The notes beneath the pieces were generated by a model. It was given only the letters and a program-made list of their open reading frames with translations. It was not told the origin of the DNA and made no database searches. From the NCBI GenBank assembly GCA_015272395.1, contig JACYLQ010000005.1, positions 400,914-464,913 of the forward strand: a stretch of DNA of 64,000 nt, in the 5' to 3' direction. This DNA comes from Calothrix sp. C42_A2020_038 (GTDB taxonomy: Bacteria > Cyanobacteriota > Cyanobacteriia > Cyanobacteriales > Nostocaceae). The translations under genes were made by a program, and so were the position numbers. Below, piece by piece: positions 57,101 to 64,000 of this stretch. How positions within the stretch are numbered: the first letter of the stretch is position 1; every line of letters starts with the position of its first letter.

Positions 57101-58020
57101 TCTTCTTGCTGTACTAAAGTAATAATTTCTTCAAATGTGGGGACTTCTAAAACTCCGTTAAACGCTTGAGTACGGTAATCTTGCGGCATTTTCGCCCGCA
57201 AAGTTTTGATTTCAGCAAGTGTAAAATCAGAAGCGAAGAAACCTTCTTCCTCGACACCATCAACCGTTTTTACAGTTCTGCGGTCTGCAAATTCTGGACG
57301 GGCGGCGACATCAGTGGTATTGATTAAATTAGGTTCATGACGCGCGATTAATACTCCATCCTTAGTTGAAACTAGATCAGGCTCGATAAAATCAGCACCA
57401 CGGTCAATCGCTAATTTATACGCTGCCAATGTATGTTCGGGCAATTCTCCACTGGCGCCTCGGTGTCCAATTACAATAGGAGCTTGCCCTGTTAATGTGG
57501 GAACCGTATTAATATTGGGTGTAGTAATCGGAGCATCAAGCAACTTGCCTGTTGAATCAAAGTGAAGTAAATAAGGCCCAAATTCATCACCAATCCAAAT
57601 AGTATTATCTTTGGCAATGACAAACGATTCGATATCAAAATCGGCGCCCGTAAGTAACCGTTCTGGTGATGTTTCGTTGGTGATTTTAAAAGGTATTTTT
57701 TGATCTGGGTCTGCCAACTGAATGAAATTACTGTCTACTCTTACTGTTCCATCACCTGAAGAACTAGTACGAAAGCTTGGTTCAACTTTGTATATACGTA
57801 ATAGAAAATCTGAACTATTTGTTTTGGTGCCATAACCATTATCAGGCATGAACCAAAATTGATTTGGTGAAGCAAATTGAACTCCGCTAAATCCTTGAAT
57901 TGGTTGCCCAGGAAAGGGTCCTGTACGACCGTTTGCAGAAATATCTTTACCTGACTGTGGACCTGAAGCGAAGGTATCTGCGGGAAGAAACGCGAATCCT
58001 TTGAGTGTTGCGTTTGTCAT
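54103..58020 (-). CDS. Exported phytase-like esterase with two inserted GDPD domains and RTX-like tail
   Basis: The 1305-residue product has an esterase-like phytase beta-propeller split in two: about 5-165 ([45 protein letters not shown]) and about 915-1110 ([29 protein letters not shown]). Two glycerophosphodiester phosphodiesterase domains (about 180-545 and 560-910) lie in between, each starting [24 protein letters not shown] with the catalytic His and acidic EPDLV. The C-terminus (1115-1305) has glycine/Asn-rich calcium-binding nonapeptides ([12 protein letters not shown]). There is no N-terminal signal peptide, consistent with type I secretion. It would free phosphate from phosphodiesters. 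A Pho-box-like triplet lies upstream and pst genes follow. Confidence 0.9.
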   Translation of the reverse strand: MTNATLKGFAFLPADTFASGPQSGKDISANGRTGPFPGQPIQGFSGVQFASPNQFWFMPDNGYGTKTNSSDFLLRIYKVEPSFRTSSSGDGTVRVDSNFIQLADPDQKIPFKITNETSPERLLTGADFDIESFVIAKDNTIWIGDEFGPYLLHFDSTGKLLDAPITTPNINTVPTLTGQAPIVIGHRGASGELPEHTLAAYKLAIDRGADFIEPDLVSTKDGVLIARHEPNLINTTDVAARPEFADRRTVKTVDGVEEEGFFASDFTLAEIKTLRAKMPQDYRTQAFNGVLEVPTFEEIITLVQQEEALTGRKIGIYPETKHPIFHDDLGLSLEEKLVDTLVKTGFTDPQRVFIQSFETSNLKELNSVLMPAAGIDIPLVQLLDAVDVRLDGSLIETRPYDFVVSGDQRTYGDLRTPDGLREIATYADGIGPWKRMIVSVRGVDANNDGIADDVNQDGVVNDADKTTLPPTSLVQDAHAAGLLVHPYTFRNERRFLAADYNGNPELEYRQFIGLGVDGYFTDFPGTGDLVRDQIVAPFVRSPQNPDVLARPEFNTLDGQPPIVIGHRGASGERPEHTLAAYKLAIAQGADFIEPDLVPTKDGILIARHENALAVLNADGSLNNTETSTDVYERPEFADRLTTKVIDGRSVRGWFSEDFTLAEIKTLNAIERLPALRSTAFNNDQLQVPTLDEIIDLVKQVEAETGRKIGIYPETKHPTYFASEGTRIDGTPINVNLGQKLIDTLVAQNFTDPQRVFIQSFEVTNLKELNDVIMPNVNVDIPLVQLLGGANSRPYDFVISGDQRTYGDLTTPSQLQEIAEYAAGIGPNKRLVVPTASDGTLLAPTTLIQDAHAAGLLVHIYTLRNENVFLAPDYNGNPANEYKQFIELGVDGYFTDFPGLGDTIRDLFVGTPAVPNLASSRGFEGMAINPDKTKLYPLLEGTVTGDPAGSLRIYEFDLASNQYQGLVGYYQMENPNHAIGDFAVINANEYLVIERDNNQADAALFKKIYKVDLSIKDANGFVSKQEIANLLNIQDPNDLNQDGSTIFTFPFQTIENVLVIDERTILVANDNNYPFSVGRPPAIDNNEIILLELDKPLNLDPRVGVSGLNLPATQITGTQGDDTLYGTAIDELFDAREGNNTLYGNGGNDFFIAGSGNNVAYGGADNDTFFFGNGNNTIYANEGQNRISTGNGNNLIYAGGGDDTITVGNGTNTIYAGDGANVITTGGGNNTVFAGSGTDKFVLNVGNGTTTIIGFGANDEISRGSTLTATDLLNVTISGNDTLISAGANLLATLKNVQFESLSIAG

Positions 58021-58157
58021 TGTTGTTATGGGTTTATAAAAAGGAATGGGAAAAATGTCAATTTGCTGTGTAATTATTAATTTTTATGCTTGTGACAAGA
58101 AAAACACACTATAGCCCAATAAATTCCACAAGCTTGTAACTACAATTTGTCATTAAG

Positions 58158-58187
58158 AAGTTAAGAATAGGCAAATAAATGATTAAG
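58158..58187 (-). promoter_or_regulatory. Pho-box-like triplet upstream of the esterase gene
   Basis: On the minus strand CTTAATCA-TTT-ATTTGCCT-ATT-CTTAACTT gives three 8-mers separated by 3 bases, the 11-bp phase of cyanobacterial Pho boxes (PyTTAAPyPy repeats; SphR/PhoB sites). The middle one is degenerate. A possible -10 (TAGTTA) follows about 15 bases further. The distance to the ATG is about 138 bases. Confidence 0.6.
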
Positions 58188-58261
58188 TGTAATGGAAATA
58201 TTGTTTAATTGGGCACTTTTGGCAATGGGTTAGACAGATGTAACGGATTATTTATTTGTTA

Positions 58262-58413
58262 ATATTTTGTTTGAAAAGTCTAAAAACATACACCATACCC
58301 CTATCCAAACCTTTCCCCGTGTCGGGGAAAGGCTTTGAAACTTGTATTTTATTGTTCCCCATCTGGGAAGGAGGTTCGAGCGTTGAGATTGATACTTTTT
58401 AGACAACCTCTAA
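58262..58413 (+). repeat. MITE-like element, family B, copy 1
   Basis: About 150 bp from TTGTTTGAAAAGTCTAAAAACATAC to GATACTTTTTAGACAACCTCTAAG, with an inner hairpin CCTTTCCCC/CGGGGAAAGG. The other copy (62968-63134) is in the opposite orientation with the same end motifs (TTGAAAAGT and its complement). Confidence 0.65.
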
Positions 58414-58441
58414 GAGTCTGTTTTATATAAAAATTTAAAAT

Positions 58442-58474
58442 AGGAAACCCGGTTTTGATCAAAACCGGGTTCCT
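58442..58474 (-). terminator. Terminator of the pst operon
   Basis: A near-perfect 16-bp inverted repeat, AGGAAACCCGGTTTTGA/TCAAAACCGGGTTCCT (one extra A), about 70 bases past the pstB stop. Confidence 0.75.
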
Positions 58475-58544
58475 CGAGGCTTAAACTAAGTGGTAAGGAG
58501 TAAATTCAATTGTCGATATGGGCGCCTTGCATTCACAGAAAAAA

Positions 58545-59333
58545 TTAACCGAAACGACCAGAAACGTAATCGCGCGTGCGCTCATCTAGAGGGCTATTGA
58601 ATATTTGAGTTGTAGCTCCAAATTCAACCATTTGACCAATGCGGCTTTCGTCAGTATTAAAGAAAGCTGTAAAGTCGGATACACGAACTGCTTGTTGCAT
58701 GTTATGGGTAACAATTGCAATTGTGAACTCTTCACGAAGTTTATGAATGAGTTCTTCGACTTTCATTGTCGCGATTGGGTCTAATGCAGAACAAGGTTCA
58801 TCCATTAGTAGAACTTTAGGTTTAACCGCAATTGCGCGCGCGATACAAAGACGCTGTTGCTGACCTCCAGAAAGTCCTAATGCGGATTTTCCAAGTTTGT
58901 CTTTAACTTCATCCCACAGTGCGGCGCCTCGAATTGCGGTTTCAACAATCTCGTCGAGTTGCTGTTTCGGAACCCATCGGTCGATACGTAAACCGTAGGC
59001 AACGTTATCATAAACACTCATCGGAAATAAATTCGGCTTTTGGAACACCATACCAATTTGACGGCGTAACCGATTTAAATTGATGCCACGTTCGTAGATA
59101 TTTTGCCCTGCAAATTCAACAGTGCCTTTGACCTGAACGTCACCTTCCAACTCACTAATACGATTGAGGGTTTTGATAAACGTCGATTTACCGCAACCAC
59201 TAGGACCGATAATCGCGGTAACGTGGTTTTGATAAATATCCATTGAGATATTCTCAATGGCTGGTTTAGTCGTTTTAGCTCCGTAGTAAAACGTGAGATT
59301 TTTGACTTTGATAGCTGGGATTAATTTATTCAT
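58545..59333 (-). CDS. pstB: Phosphate ABC transporter ATP-binding protein
   Basis: The 262-residue ATPase of the high-affinity phosphate importer. Walker [10 protein letters not shown] (about 43), Q-loop VFQKPNLFP, signature [14 protein letters not shown], Walker [14 protein letters not shown], and switch His in [13 protein letters not shown]. It ends in the typical DYVSGRFG. It is the last gene of pstS-pstC-pstA-pstB, 45 bases after pstA. A phoU gene is not found here. Confidence 0.97.
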   Translation of the reverse strand: MNKLIPAIKVKNLTFYYGAKTTKPAIENISMDIYQNHVTAIIGPSGCGKSTFIKTLNRISELEGDVQVKGTVEFAGQNIYERGINLNRLRRQIGMVFQKPNLFPMSVYDNVAYGLRIDRWVPKQQLDEIVETAIRGAALWDEVKDKLGKSALGLSGGQQQRLCIARAIAVKPKVLLMDEPCSALDPIATMKVEELIHKLREEFTIAIVTHNMQQAVRVSDFTAFFNTDESRIGQMVEFGATTQIFNSPLDERTRDYVSGRFG

Positions 59334-59378
59334 GTTTGCCCAAAATGTGCGACAAAAATTGACAACACCACTTGCTCG

Positions 59379-60257
59379 TTAGCTTGTTCTTCTTCTGTTA
59401 GTAATCATACGTGAGAGTAAACTGATGCACACCACGAAACTTAGTAAAACTATAGAGGTAGTCCAAACTAATTTATTTTTTTCGGGGGAAGGGTCGTTGT
59501 AGAGGTTGAAAATTAGTACTGGTAACGAAGCCGTAGGATTAAATAAATCTTTTGACCAGTCTAAGCTGAACAAAGCGGTGAAAACCAGAGGAGCTGTTTC
59601 GCCAGCAGCACGAGCTACAGCTAGTAAGACACCTGTAGTAATACCCGGTATTGCCGCAGCAACTACTACCTTAAATGTAGTTTGAAAGCGAGTACCCCCT
59701 AGAGCTGCAGAAGCAAGACGTTGTGCATTCGGAATCAATTTTAAAGCTTCTTCGGTTGTCAGCACAACTACAGGTAGCATAATAATAGATAACGCAAAAC
59801 CGCCTGCGAAAGCGCTGAAGGTTTTTGTGATAGCAACAACTACACCATAAGCAAATACACCGACAACAATCGAAGGTACACCAGTCAATATGGTTGTAAT
59901 AAATCGAACAAATTTAGCAGCCTTATTACTACCAAATTCCGCTAGAAATATTCCTGTCATGACACCAGCAGGAATACTGATTAGCGAAGCGATGATTACC
60001 ATTGTTGCTGTACCAAGGATTGCGTTCGCAATCCCGTTGTCAATCACAGGTGTAAAAAACATTGTAGGGTTAAACCCGGAGAGTCCCCGTGTTAAAATTT
60101 CCCACAAAACAGACAGCAACGGAACAATCGCCAGTCCGGAAAATCCGAATGCCAGCCCGTTCATAATATACGTGAATATACGGCGCCCAGTCGGTAAAGG
60201 ACTGCACAATTCCGCTGCTAGTGTTGTATCAATTTCTGATTGTTGATAACCACTCAT
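59379..60257 (-). CDS. pstA: Phosphate ABC transporter permease PstA
   Basis: The 292-residue permease has six hydrophobic helices and the ABC permease EAA loop region (LKLIPNAQRLASAALGGTRFQTTFKVVVAAAIPGITTGVLLAVARAAGETAPL). GVMTGIFLAEFG and GVPSIVVGVFAYG are typical of PstA. The order after pstC and before pstB, on the same strand with short gaps, fixes the assignment. Confidence 0.96.
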   Translation of the reverse strand: MSGYQQSEIDTTLAAELCSPLPTGRRIFTYIMNGLAFGFSGLAIVPLLSVLWEILTRGLSGFNPTMFFTPVIDNGIANAILGTATMVIIASLISIPAGVMTGIFLAEFGSNKAAKFVRFITTILTGVPSIVVGVFAYGVVVAITKTFSAFAGGFALSIIMLPVVVLTTEEALKLIPNAQRLASAALGGTRFQTTFKVVVAAAIPGITTGVLLAVARAAGETAPLVFTALFSLDWSKDLFNPTASLPVLIFNLYNDPSPEKNKLVWTTSIVLLSFVVCISLLSRMITNRRRTS

Positions 60258-60322
60258 GCGATTTTGGATTTTAGGTGTTGGATTTTGGATTAATCAATAC
60301 CGTTGTAGTATTTAAATACTAC

Positions 60323-61321
60323 CTATTTAGTTTTAACTCCCAACCACTGTACAAGTAAATTGGCTGCTATATTCACAGCTAAAGTCAAAGCAAACAATAC
60401 CAATGCCAGATAAGTTAAGGAGCCAACATGTAGCTCGGTTGCAGCTTCAGCAAATTCATTTGCTAATACTGAGGGAATGGTATATGCTGGTGCTAGTAAA
60501 GAAGCACTTACTTGTGCTGAGTTACCGATTACCATCGTCACTGCCATTGTTTCACCGAGCGCACGTCCTAAAGCAAGCATTGCTGCGCTGATTATTCCGG
60601 ATAATGCCGAAGGTAATAAAACCCTAAAAATAGTTTCCCATCTAGTACTACCCAAAGCCATTGACGCACTGCGTAATTCTTTTGGTACTACTAGTAATAC
60701 ATCTCGCGAGATTGCCGCTAGTGTTGGCAGAATCATTATAGATAAAACGATACCAGCGCTCAGCATATTAAACCCAGCTGGGTTTTCTGTATCAAATAGA
60801 GGTATCCAACCTAGAATGCTGTATAACCATTTTTGGAATGGTTCCAAGAATGGAATAAATACGTAAATGCCCCACAAGCCGATGATAACGCTGGGGATAG
60901 CAGCAATTAGCTCAACAATAAAAGCAAACCCAGTGCGGATGGATGCTGGGAGAAAGTTTTCACTAGTAATCAAAGAAACTGCAACACCAATTGGGAAAGC
61001 TAACAAAATTGCGATGGCGCTACTTACCAAAGTACCGTATATAAACGCTAGGGCGCCGTAGACATCGTTGCCCGCATCCCACTCAAGAGTTGTCAAAAAG
61101 CCAAGTCCGAATTCATCAATTGCTGGTTTCGCTAGCTGGAAAACAATCCAGCTCATCCAAAACAGCACAGTAACGGTAAAAACAGCAAAAGCATAAACAA
61201 ACCATGTAAAAGCTTGGTTTGTCCAGTAATTTCTTCCGCCAGTCACGGTCAGGTCAACAGCTGCATCAACAACGCTTGGTTGATACGAAGGATTTGAGGG
61301 TGTTTGTTCTGGTGATGTCAT
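60323..61321 (-). CDS. pstC: Phosphate ABC transporter permease PstC
   Basis: The permease partner of PstA. ATG 61321 (MTSPEQTPSNPSYQP) is the probable start; an in-frame ATG at 61354 would add 11 residues. There are about six helices. Family marks are AAIPSVIIGLWGIYVFIP, LPTLAAISRDVLLVVPKELRSASMALGSTRWETIFRVLLPSALSGI and ALGRALGETMAVTMVIGN. It is 66 bases upstream of pstA in the operon. The cytoplasmic N-terminal tail is proline-rich. Confidence 0.96.
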   Translation of the reverse strand: MTSPEQTPSNPSYQPSVVDAAVDLTVTGGRNYWTNQAFTWFVYAFAVFTVTVLFWMSWIVFQLAKPAIDEFGLGFLTTLEWDAGNDVYGALAFIYGTLVSSAIAILLAFPIGVAVSLITSENFLPASIRTGFAFIVELIAAIPSVIIGLWGIYVFIPFLEPFQKWLYSILGWIPLFDTENPAGFNMLSAGIVLSIMILPTLAAISRDVLLVVPKELRSASMALGSTRWETIFRVLLPSALSGIISAAMLALGRALGETMAVTMVIGNSAQVSASLLAPAYTIPSVLANEFAEAATELHVGSLTYLALVLFALTLAVNIAANLLVQWLGVKTK

Positions 61322-61463
61322 TACAATTCCAGAAAGTAAAGTATTTTCATACAAGTAAGGTGGGCTTCAGCCCACCCCTACAAAGCGCAAAAGTTGTTCG
61401 TTGTTAAGGTAGATATTATCCACCTTACTAGTTGTTAATTGTAGAATTCAGTTACTAGTAATT

Positions 61464-62513
61464 CTACTTAACATTGCTATTAACTGTGTTGATTGCACGA
61501 GTTCTAACAGCAGGAGGGATGGATGTGTAGTTAAGGTCATCGTTGAACTGTTGACCATCAGTGAGTATCCAGTTAACGAATTGCTTAATTGCATTCGCTT
61601 TAGCTGGGTCAGCATACTGTCTGTAAACCATAATCCAGGTCAAACCAACGATAGGATAACCATCGTTAGGGTCGCCAACGAATACGCGGAAGTTATCAGG
61701 GAAGTTAACACCAGATAATGCAGTGTTGGCAGCTTGCAAAGAAGGAGCAAGAAATTGTCCCTTTTTGTTCTGAACTTGTGCCATTGCTAGCTTATTTTCT
61801 CTAGCATATTGGAATTCAACATAGCCAATAGAACCTTGAGTACGCGCTACCAAGTTAGCTACACCAGGATTACCTTTTCCTTTGAGGATGTTAGACAGTC
61901 CTGCCCATTTTGGAGCTGTATTGGCGCCAACTCGACCTCTAAAGTAAGGGTTGATTGAACTGAGGTGGTTGGTGAAGATAAAGGTTGTACCACTACTATC
62001 TGCACGTACTGCTGCCCTGATAGGAATAGAAGGAAGGTTCACACCTGGGTTGTCAGCTACGATTGCTGGGTCATTCCAGTTGGTGATTTGACCAGAGAAG
62101 ATAGCTGGTAAAGTCTTACGGGACAATCTTAAATTGTTTACACCAGGAAGGTTATAAACTACTGCTACTGCACCACCTGCTGTAGGTACAAGGATAACGC
62201 CGTTCTTAACCTTAGCAATATCTGCATCTGTCATTGCAGCATCAGAAGCACCGAAGTCAACAGTACCAGCGATTGTTTGTCTGATACCACCACCGCTACC
62301 AATTGCTTGGTAGTTGATTCTGAGGTTAGGAAGCTTCTTGCGGATTTCACGAGCATATCTTTCGTATAAAGGCGCCGGGAAAGTAGCACCTGCACCATTG
62401 AGAGTAACTTGTTGAGCTTGAGCAACAGTTGCAAACAAAGGAGCAAATGAAACAGTTGCCGCAACTACTGAAGTAGTAAATGCACGGCTCAAAACGGTGG
62501 TAGAAAATTTCAT
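61464..62513 (-). CDS. pstS: Phosphate-binding periplasmic protein PstS
   Basis: The 349-residue product has a signal peptide ending VAQAQ (cleavage near residue 33). There is no lipobox Cys, so it is a soluble rather than lipidated binding protein. Phosphate-binding elements include LNGAGATFPAPLY, the GSGGG loop (INYQAIGSGGGIRQ), DFGASDAAM and RADSSGTTFIFT. It captures phosphate and delivers it to PstCA. It is the first gene of the operon, transcribed from the Pho-box promoter at about 62576-62630. Confidence 0.96.
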   Translation of the reverse strand: MKFSTTVLSRAFTTSVVAATVSFAPLFATVAQAQQVTLNGAGATFPAPLYERYAREIRKKLPNLRINYQAIGSGGGIRQTIAGTVDFGASDAAMTDADIAKVKNGVILVPTAGGAVAVVYNLPGVNNLRLSRKTLPAIFSGQITNWNDPAIVADNPGVNLPSIPIRAAVRADSSGTTFIFTNHLSSINPYFRGRVGANTAPKWAGLSNILKGKGNPGVANLVARTQGSIGYVEFQYARENKLAMAQVQNKKGQFLAPSLQAANTALSGVNFPDNFRVFVGDPNDGYPIVGLTWIMVYRQYADPAKANAIKQFVNWILTDGQQFNDDLNYTSIPPAVRTRAINTVNSNVK

Positions 62514-62575
62514 ATTACCTCGTATCTAGGAATCTTTTTCTGTTGAAATCGCAGCCATAAATAAAACTACATGCT

Positions 62576-62630
62576 ATCTAGTTAAGAATTATTTAAGTTA
62601 ATAGTAATTTAAATTTAAACTCTGTTTAAA
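62576..62630 (-). promoter_or_regulatory. Array of five 11-bp-phased Pho-box-like repeats upstream of pstS
   Basis: On the minus strand: TTTAAACAGAG, TTTAAATTTAA, ATTACTATTAA, CTTAAATAATT, CTTAACTAGAT, which are five consecutive 11-mers. Four have the core (C/T)TTAA(A/C) and the middle one ATTACT. Cyanobacterial Pho boxes are PyTTAAPyPy(A/T) repeats with this spacing, bound by SphR. A TATTTA -10-like hexamer follows about 12 bases later. The last repeat ends 62 bases before the pstS start codon. Confidence 0.7.
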
Positions 62631-62967
62631 TTTTTGTTTATAAATTTTTCATACAATGTTTTCTTATATACAAAATCAATATTTGCTATTATTAATACAA
62701 CTATTGATTGACAACCAATCAAAAAGAATTATTTGCATTAAATATCAAATTAACTGTTGTGATAATAGATGGATAATCATCAAATAAATCGTACATCATC
62801 AAAATTTAAGCTTCAGGTAAAAACGATAATTTTATATAGTCAATAATCATTATTCAAAATTATTGAATAAAATTTGTGCTGACTAAAAACCTACTTTTAA
62901 TACCAATTCTTCGTGAAGCAGCGTATAATAATCTGAGGCTGTAAGCTTTAATCAATAGCAAAACAGG

Positions 62968-63134
62968 TTGTTTGAAAAGTATCAATGTTAACGCTTGAGC
63001 CTAACCCCTAACCCCTTCTCTACGAGGGAAGATGCATAAGAAAATAGCGGCTTTAAAGCCTCTCCCCGTTTTGAAAAGAGGTTTACCAGAGGGATGTTAT
63101 GTATATTTTTAGACTTTTCAAGCATCCTCTAAGC
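62968..63134 (-). repeat. MITE-like element, family B, copy 2
   Basis: The reverse orientation relative to 58262-58413. Ends GTTTGAAAAGTATCAATGTTAACG and TATTTTTAGACTTTTCAAGCATCC; inside, CCTAACCCCTAACCCC and CCTCTCCCCGTTTTGAAAAGAGG. Confidence 0.6.
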
Positions 63135-63275
63135 AAAGTTTGTGTTCTAGAGAATAAGTTGCTCAAAATAGTTACTATTGCATCCCATACATTGAATTAA
63201 ATTTCTAGTCTTTGATTTAATTAAGACTTTAAAAATGTATAACAAAGTAAGTAATTAATTTTATGAAAGTAAATC

Positions 63276-63330
63276 TATAGCATTCCTAGATGAGTTGTAA
63301 AAAATATATTCCCGTAGAGATGGTTAAAAG
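63276..63330 (-). repeat. Inverted-repeat element, family C, partial copy 3
   Basis: TATAGCATTCCTAGATGAGTTGTAAAAAATATATTCCCGTAGAGATG, the reverse complement of the right side of copy 1 (19443-19547). The other end is missing or too diverged. Confidence 0.55.
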
Positions 63331-63806
63331 TGACAATTCAATTATCGCTTTTAATACTCACGCTGTCTCTGATTATGTATGGATAGCTGTTATGAATTTG
63401 AGTTTGATTATTACCACACGGAATATTGCAGAATAGTAAACTCACACGGAAACATGAATAAACTATGATTTTGCAATCAAAATTTTATCAATTTTTTAGT
63501 AATAACACTTGAAAGTATAGGGTTTTAATGTTTCTCAAACCAATACATATGCAGGTAGGTTACTTTCACTCCTTACCTTGATAGTACGGGAACAGATATC
63601 ATTACCTGACCAAAGTCCCTGGTTTACACTCAAATTCTCGACTTCTGTGAAAAGTCGATAAACTAAAGCGATTACATGTTAACCCTTAATTTGTCAAGTT
63701 TGTCAAGCTCTATGCTGTCTGTATCGAAAATGTTAAACTCCAGTGCATAGACTACAGGGATTGGCGCCGGGATATAAAATAATGATAATGAAGCTAGTCA
63801 ACTGAA

Positions 63807-64000
63807 CTACCCCATAACTAAAGTTAGGGGGTTCCAACTTGCATTGCAAGTTTCGTTTACCCTTACAGGTTCCGACTCCTTACATGCGATTGGAATGCTG
63901 GATATCCGCTCTATCCCATTCCCTATATTGCTACCAGAAATAGGAGACTTTGAACTAGTCGCAGTACTCGCAGATTGATTTGACCCATGTTGCCAACCAT
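63807..64000 (-). CDS. Possible 3' end of an IS605-type tnpB gene, cut by the window edge
   Basis: On the minus strand an open frame runs from the window end to TAG 63807-63809. Its last residues are EPVRVNETCNASWNPLTLVMG, and the region overlaps a hairpin (CCCCATAACT/AGTTAGGGG, 63810-63830) followed by AGTTCAGTTGAC. These features resemble the 3' end of cyanobacterial IS200/IS605-family TnpB genes and their right end. The nuclease core would lie outside the window, so the call is tentative. Confidence 0.35.
   Translation of the reverse strand, partial: GWQHGSNQSASTATSSKSPISGSNIGNGIERISSIPIACKESEPVRVNETCNASWNPLTLVMG

Larger units (their letters stand above)
58021..58544. other. Gene-free spacer with Pho-box, repeat family B and pst terminator
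   Basis: Holds the regulatory triplet (58158-58187), a family B repeat (58262-58413) and the terminator at 58442-58474. No coding frame seen. Confidence 0.55.
62650..63800. other. Long gene-free region
   Basis: About 1.15 kb of AT-rich sequence with no credible coding frame on either strand. It holds a family B element (62968-63134), a partial family C element (63276-63330) and a lone GGCGCC at 63763. I see no tRNA, riboswitch or clear promoter. Confidence 0.5.

Noticed and set aside
1..64000. CRISPR arrays, tRNA or rRNA genes, prophage
   Set aside because: I looked through the spacers for regularly spaced direct repeats, cloverleaf T-arm signatures and phage genes and saw none; a tRNA or CRISPR finder would be decisive.

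Overview
The window is a chromosomal piece of a cyanobacterium, most likely a filamentous heterocyst-forming type. GC content is low (about 40% by eye). Gene families typical of the phylum are present: a CcaA-type carbonic anhydrase, DesC desaturase, DUF2721, DUF1822, a kinase/ATPase/GAF/histidine-kinase giant, tandem histidine phosphatases and a cyanobacterial dihydroorotase homologue. Intergenic spaces carry short tandem heptamer-like repeats (35338-35413, 41186-41272) and several families of small dispersed inverted-repeat elements of the kind common in Nostocales. The palindrome GGCGCC occurs about 80 times by eye, where about 4 are expected. The usual cyanobacterial word GCGATCGC was seen only twice, both times inside one gene.

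Layout. 1-2.0 kb: end of a CmcI-type gene, rplI, then two decayed gene fragments. 2.1-5.7 kb: gatB, an array of four tandem small-RNA genes, argJ. 5.8-8.5 kb (minus strand): DUF2721, cysC, ccaA. 8.8-14.3 kb: an 1829-residue hybrid Ser/Thr and histidine kinase. 14.4-19.0 kb: dhaK, dhaL and a full-length dhaM, forming a PEP-dependent dihydroxyacetone kinase with a MITE-like insertion between dhaK and dhaL. 19.1-28.8 kb: small conserved protein, TPR lipoprotein, RNase D-like exonuclease, HAD remnant, desC, a TetR/recombinase-like fusion, a cysteine desulfurase, a flavodoxin-fold oxidoreductase and a membrane pseudokinase. 29.1-36.0 kb: a photolyase split into two genes in reversed order, dxs, mtnA, moaA, rpsD. 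36.2-44.5 kb: small secreted or membrane proteins, a fasciclin protein, a tandem histidine phosphatase, a pseudo-dihydroorotase, a secreted trypsin-like protease and a PpiC-type isomerase. 45.1-49.6 kb: a tight operon of sigma-like factor, DUF1822, membrane CHAT protease and CPBP protease, followed by two secreted proteins. 51.3-53.9 kb: a C5 DNA methyltransferase with a short partner that may be a truncated restriction gene. 54.1-62.5 kb: a Pho-type island with a 1305-residue phytase-like/GDPD/RTX enzyme and pstSCAB. The last 1.4 kb is non-coding except for a possible tnpB 3' end at the right edge.

How the genes work together. The right-hand block reads as one phosphate-starvation module. 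Both pstS and the large esterase gene have 11-bp-phased PyTTAA repeats (Pho-box pattern) upstream. The exported RTX enzyme would release phosphate from organic esters and the Pst system would import it. dhaKLM forms a self-contained phosphoryl relay (PEP to EI to HPr to EIIA to DhaL) in a phylum that generally lacks sugar PTS.

The best candidates for an undescribed system are the sigma/DUF1822/CHAT/CPBP operon, which falls in a region poor in GGCGCC and holds the only two GCGATCGC sites, and the four-copy sRNA array between gatB and argJ. All functional statements rest on reading motifs and family resemblance; no database search was run.
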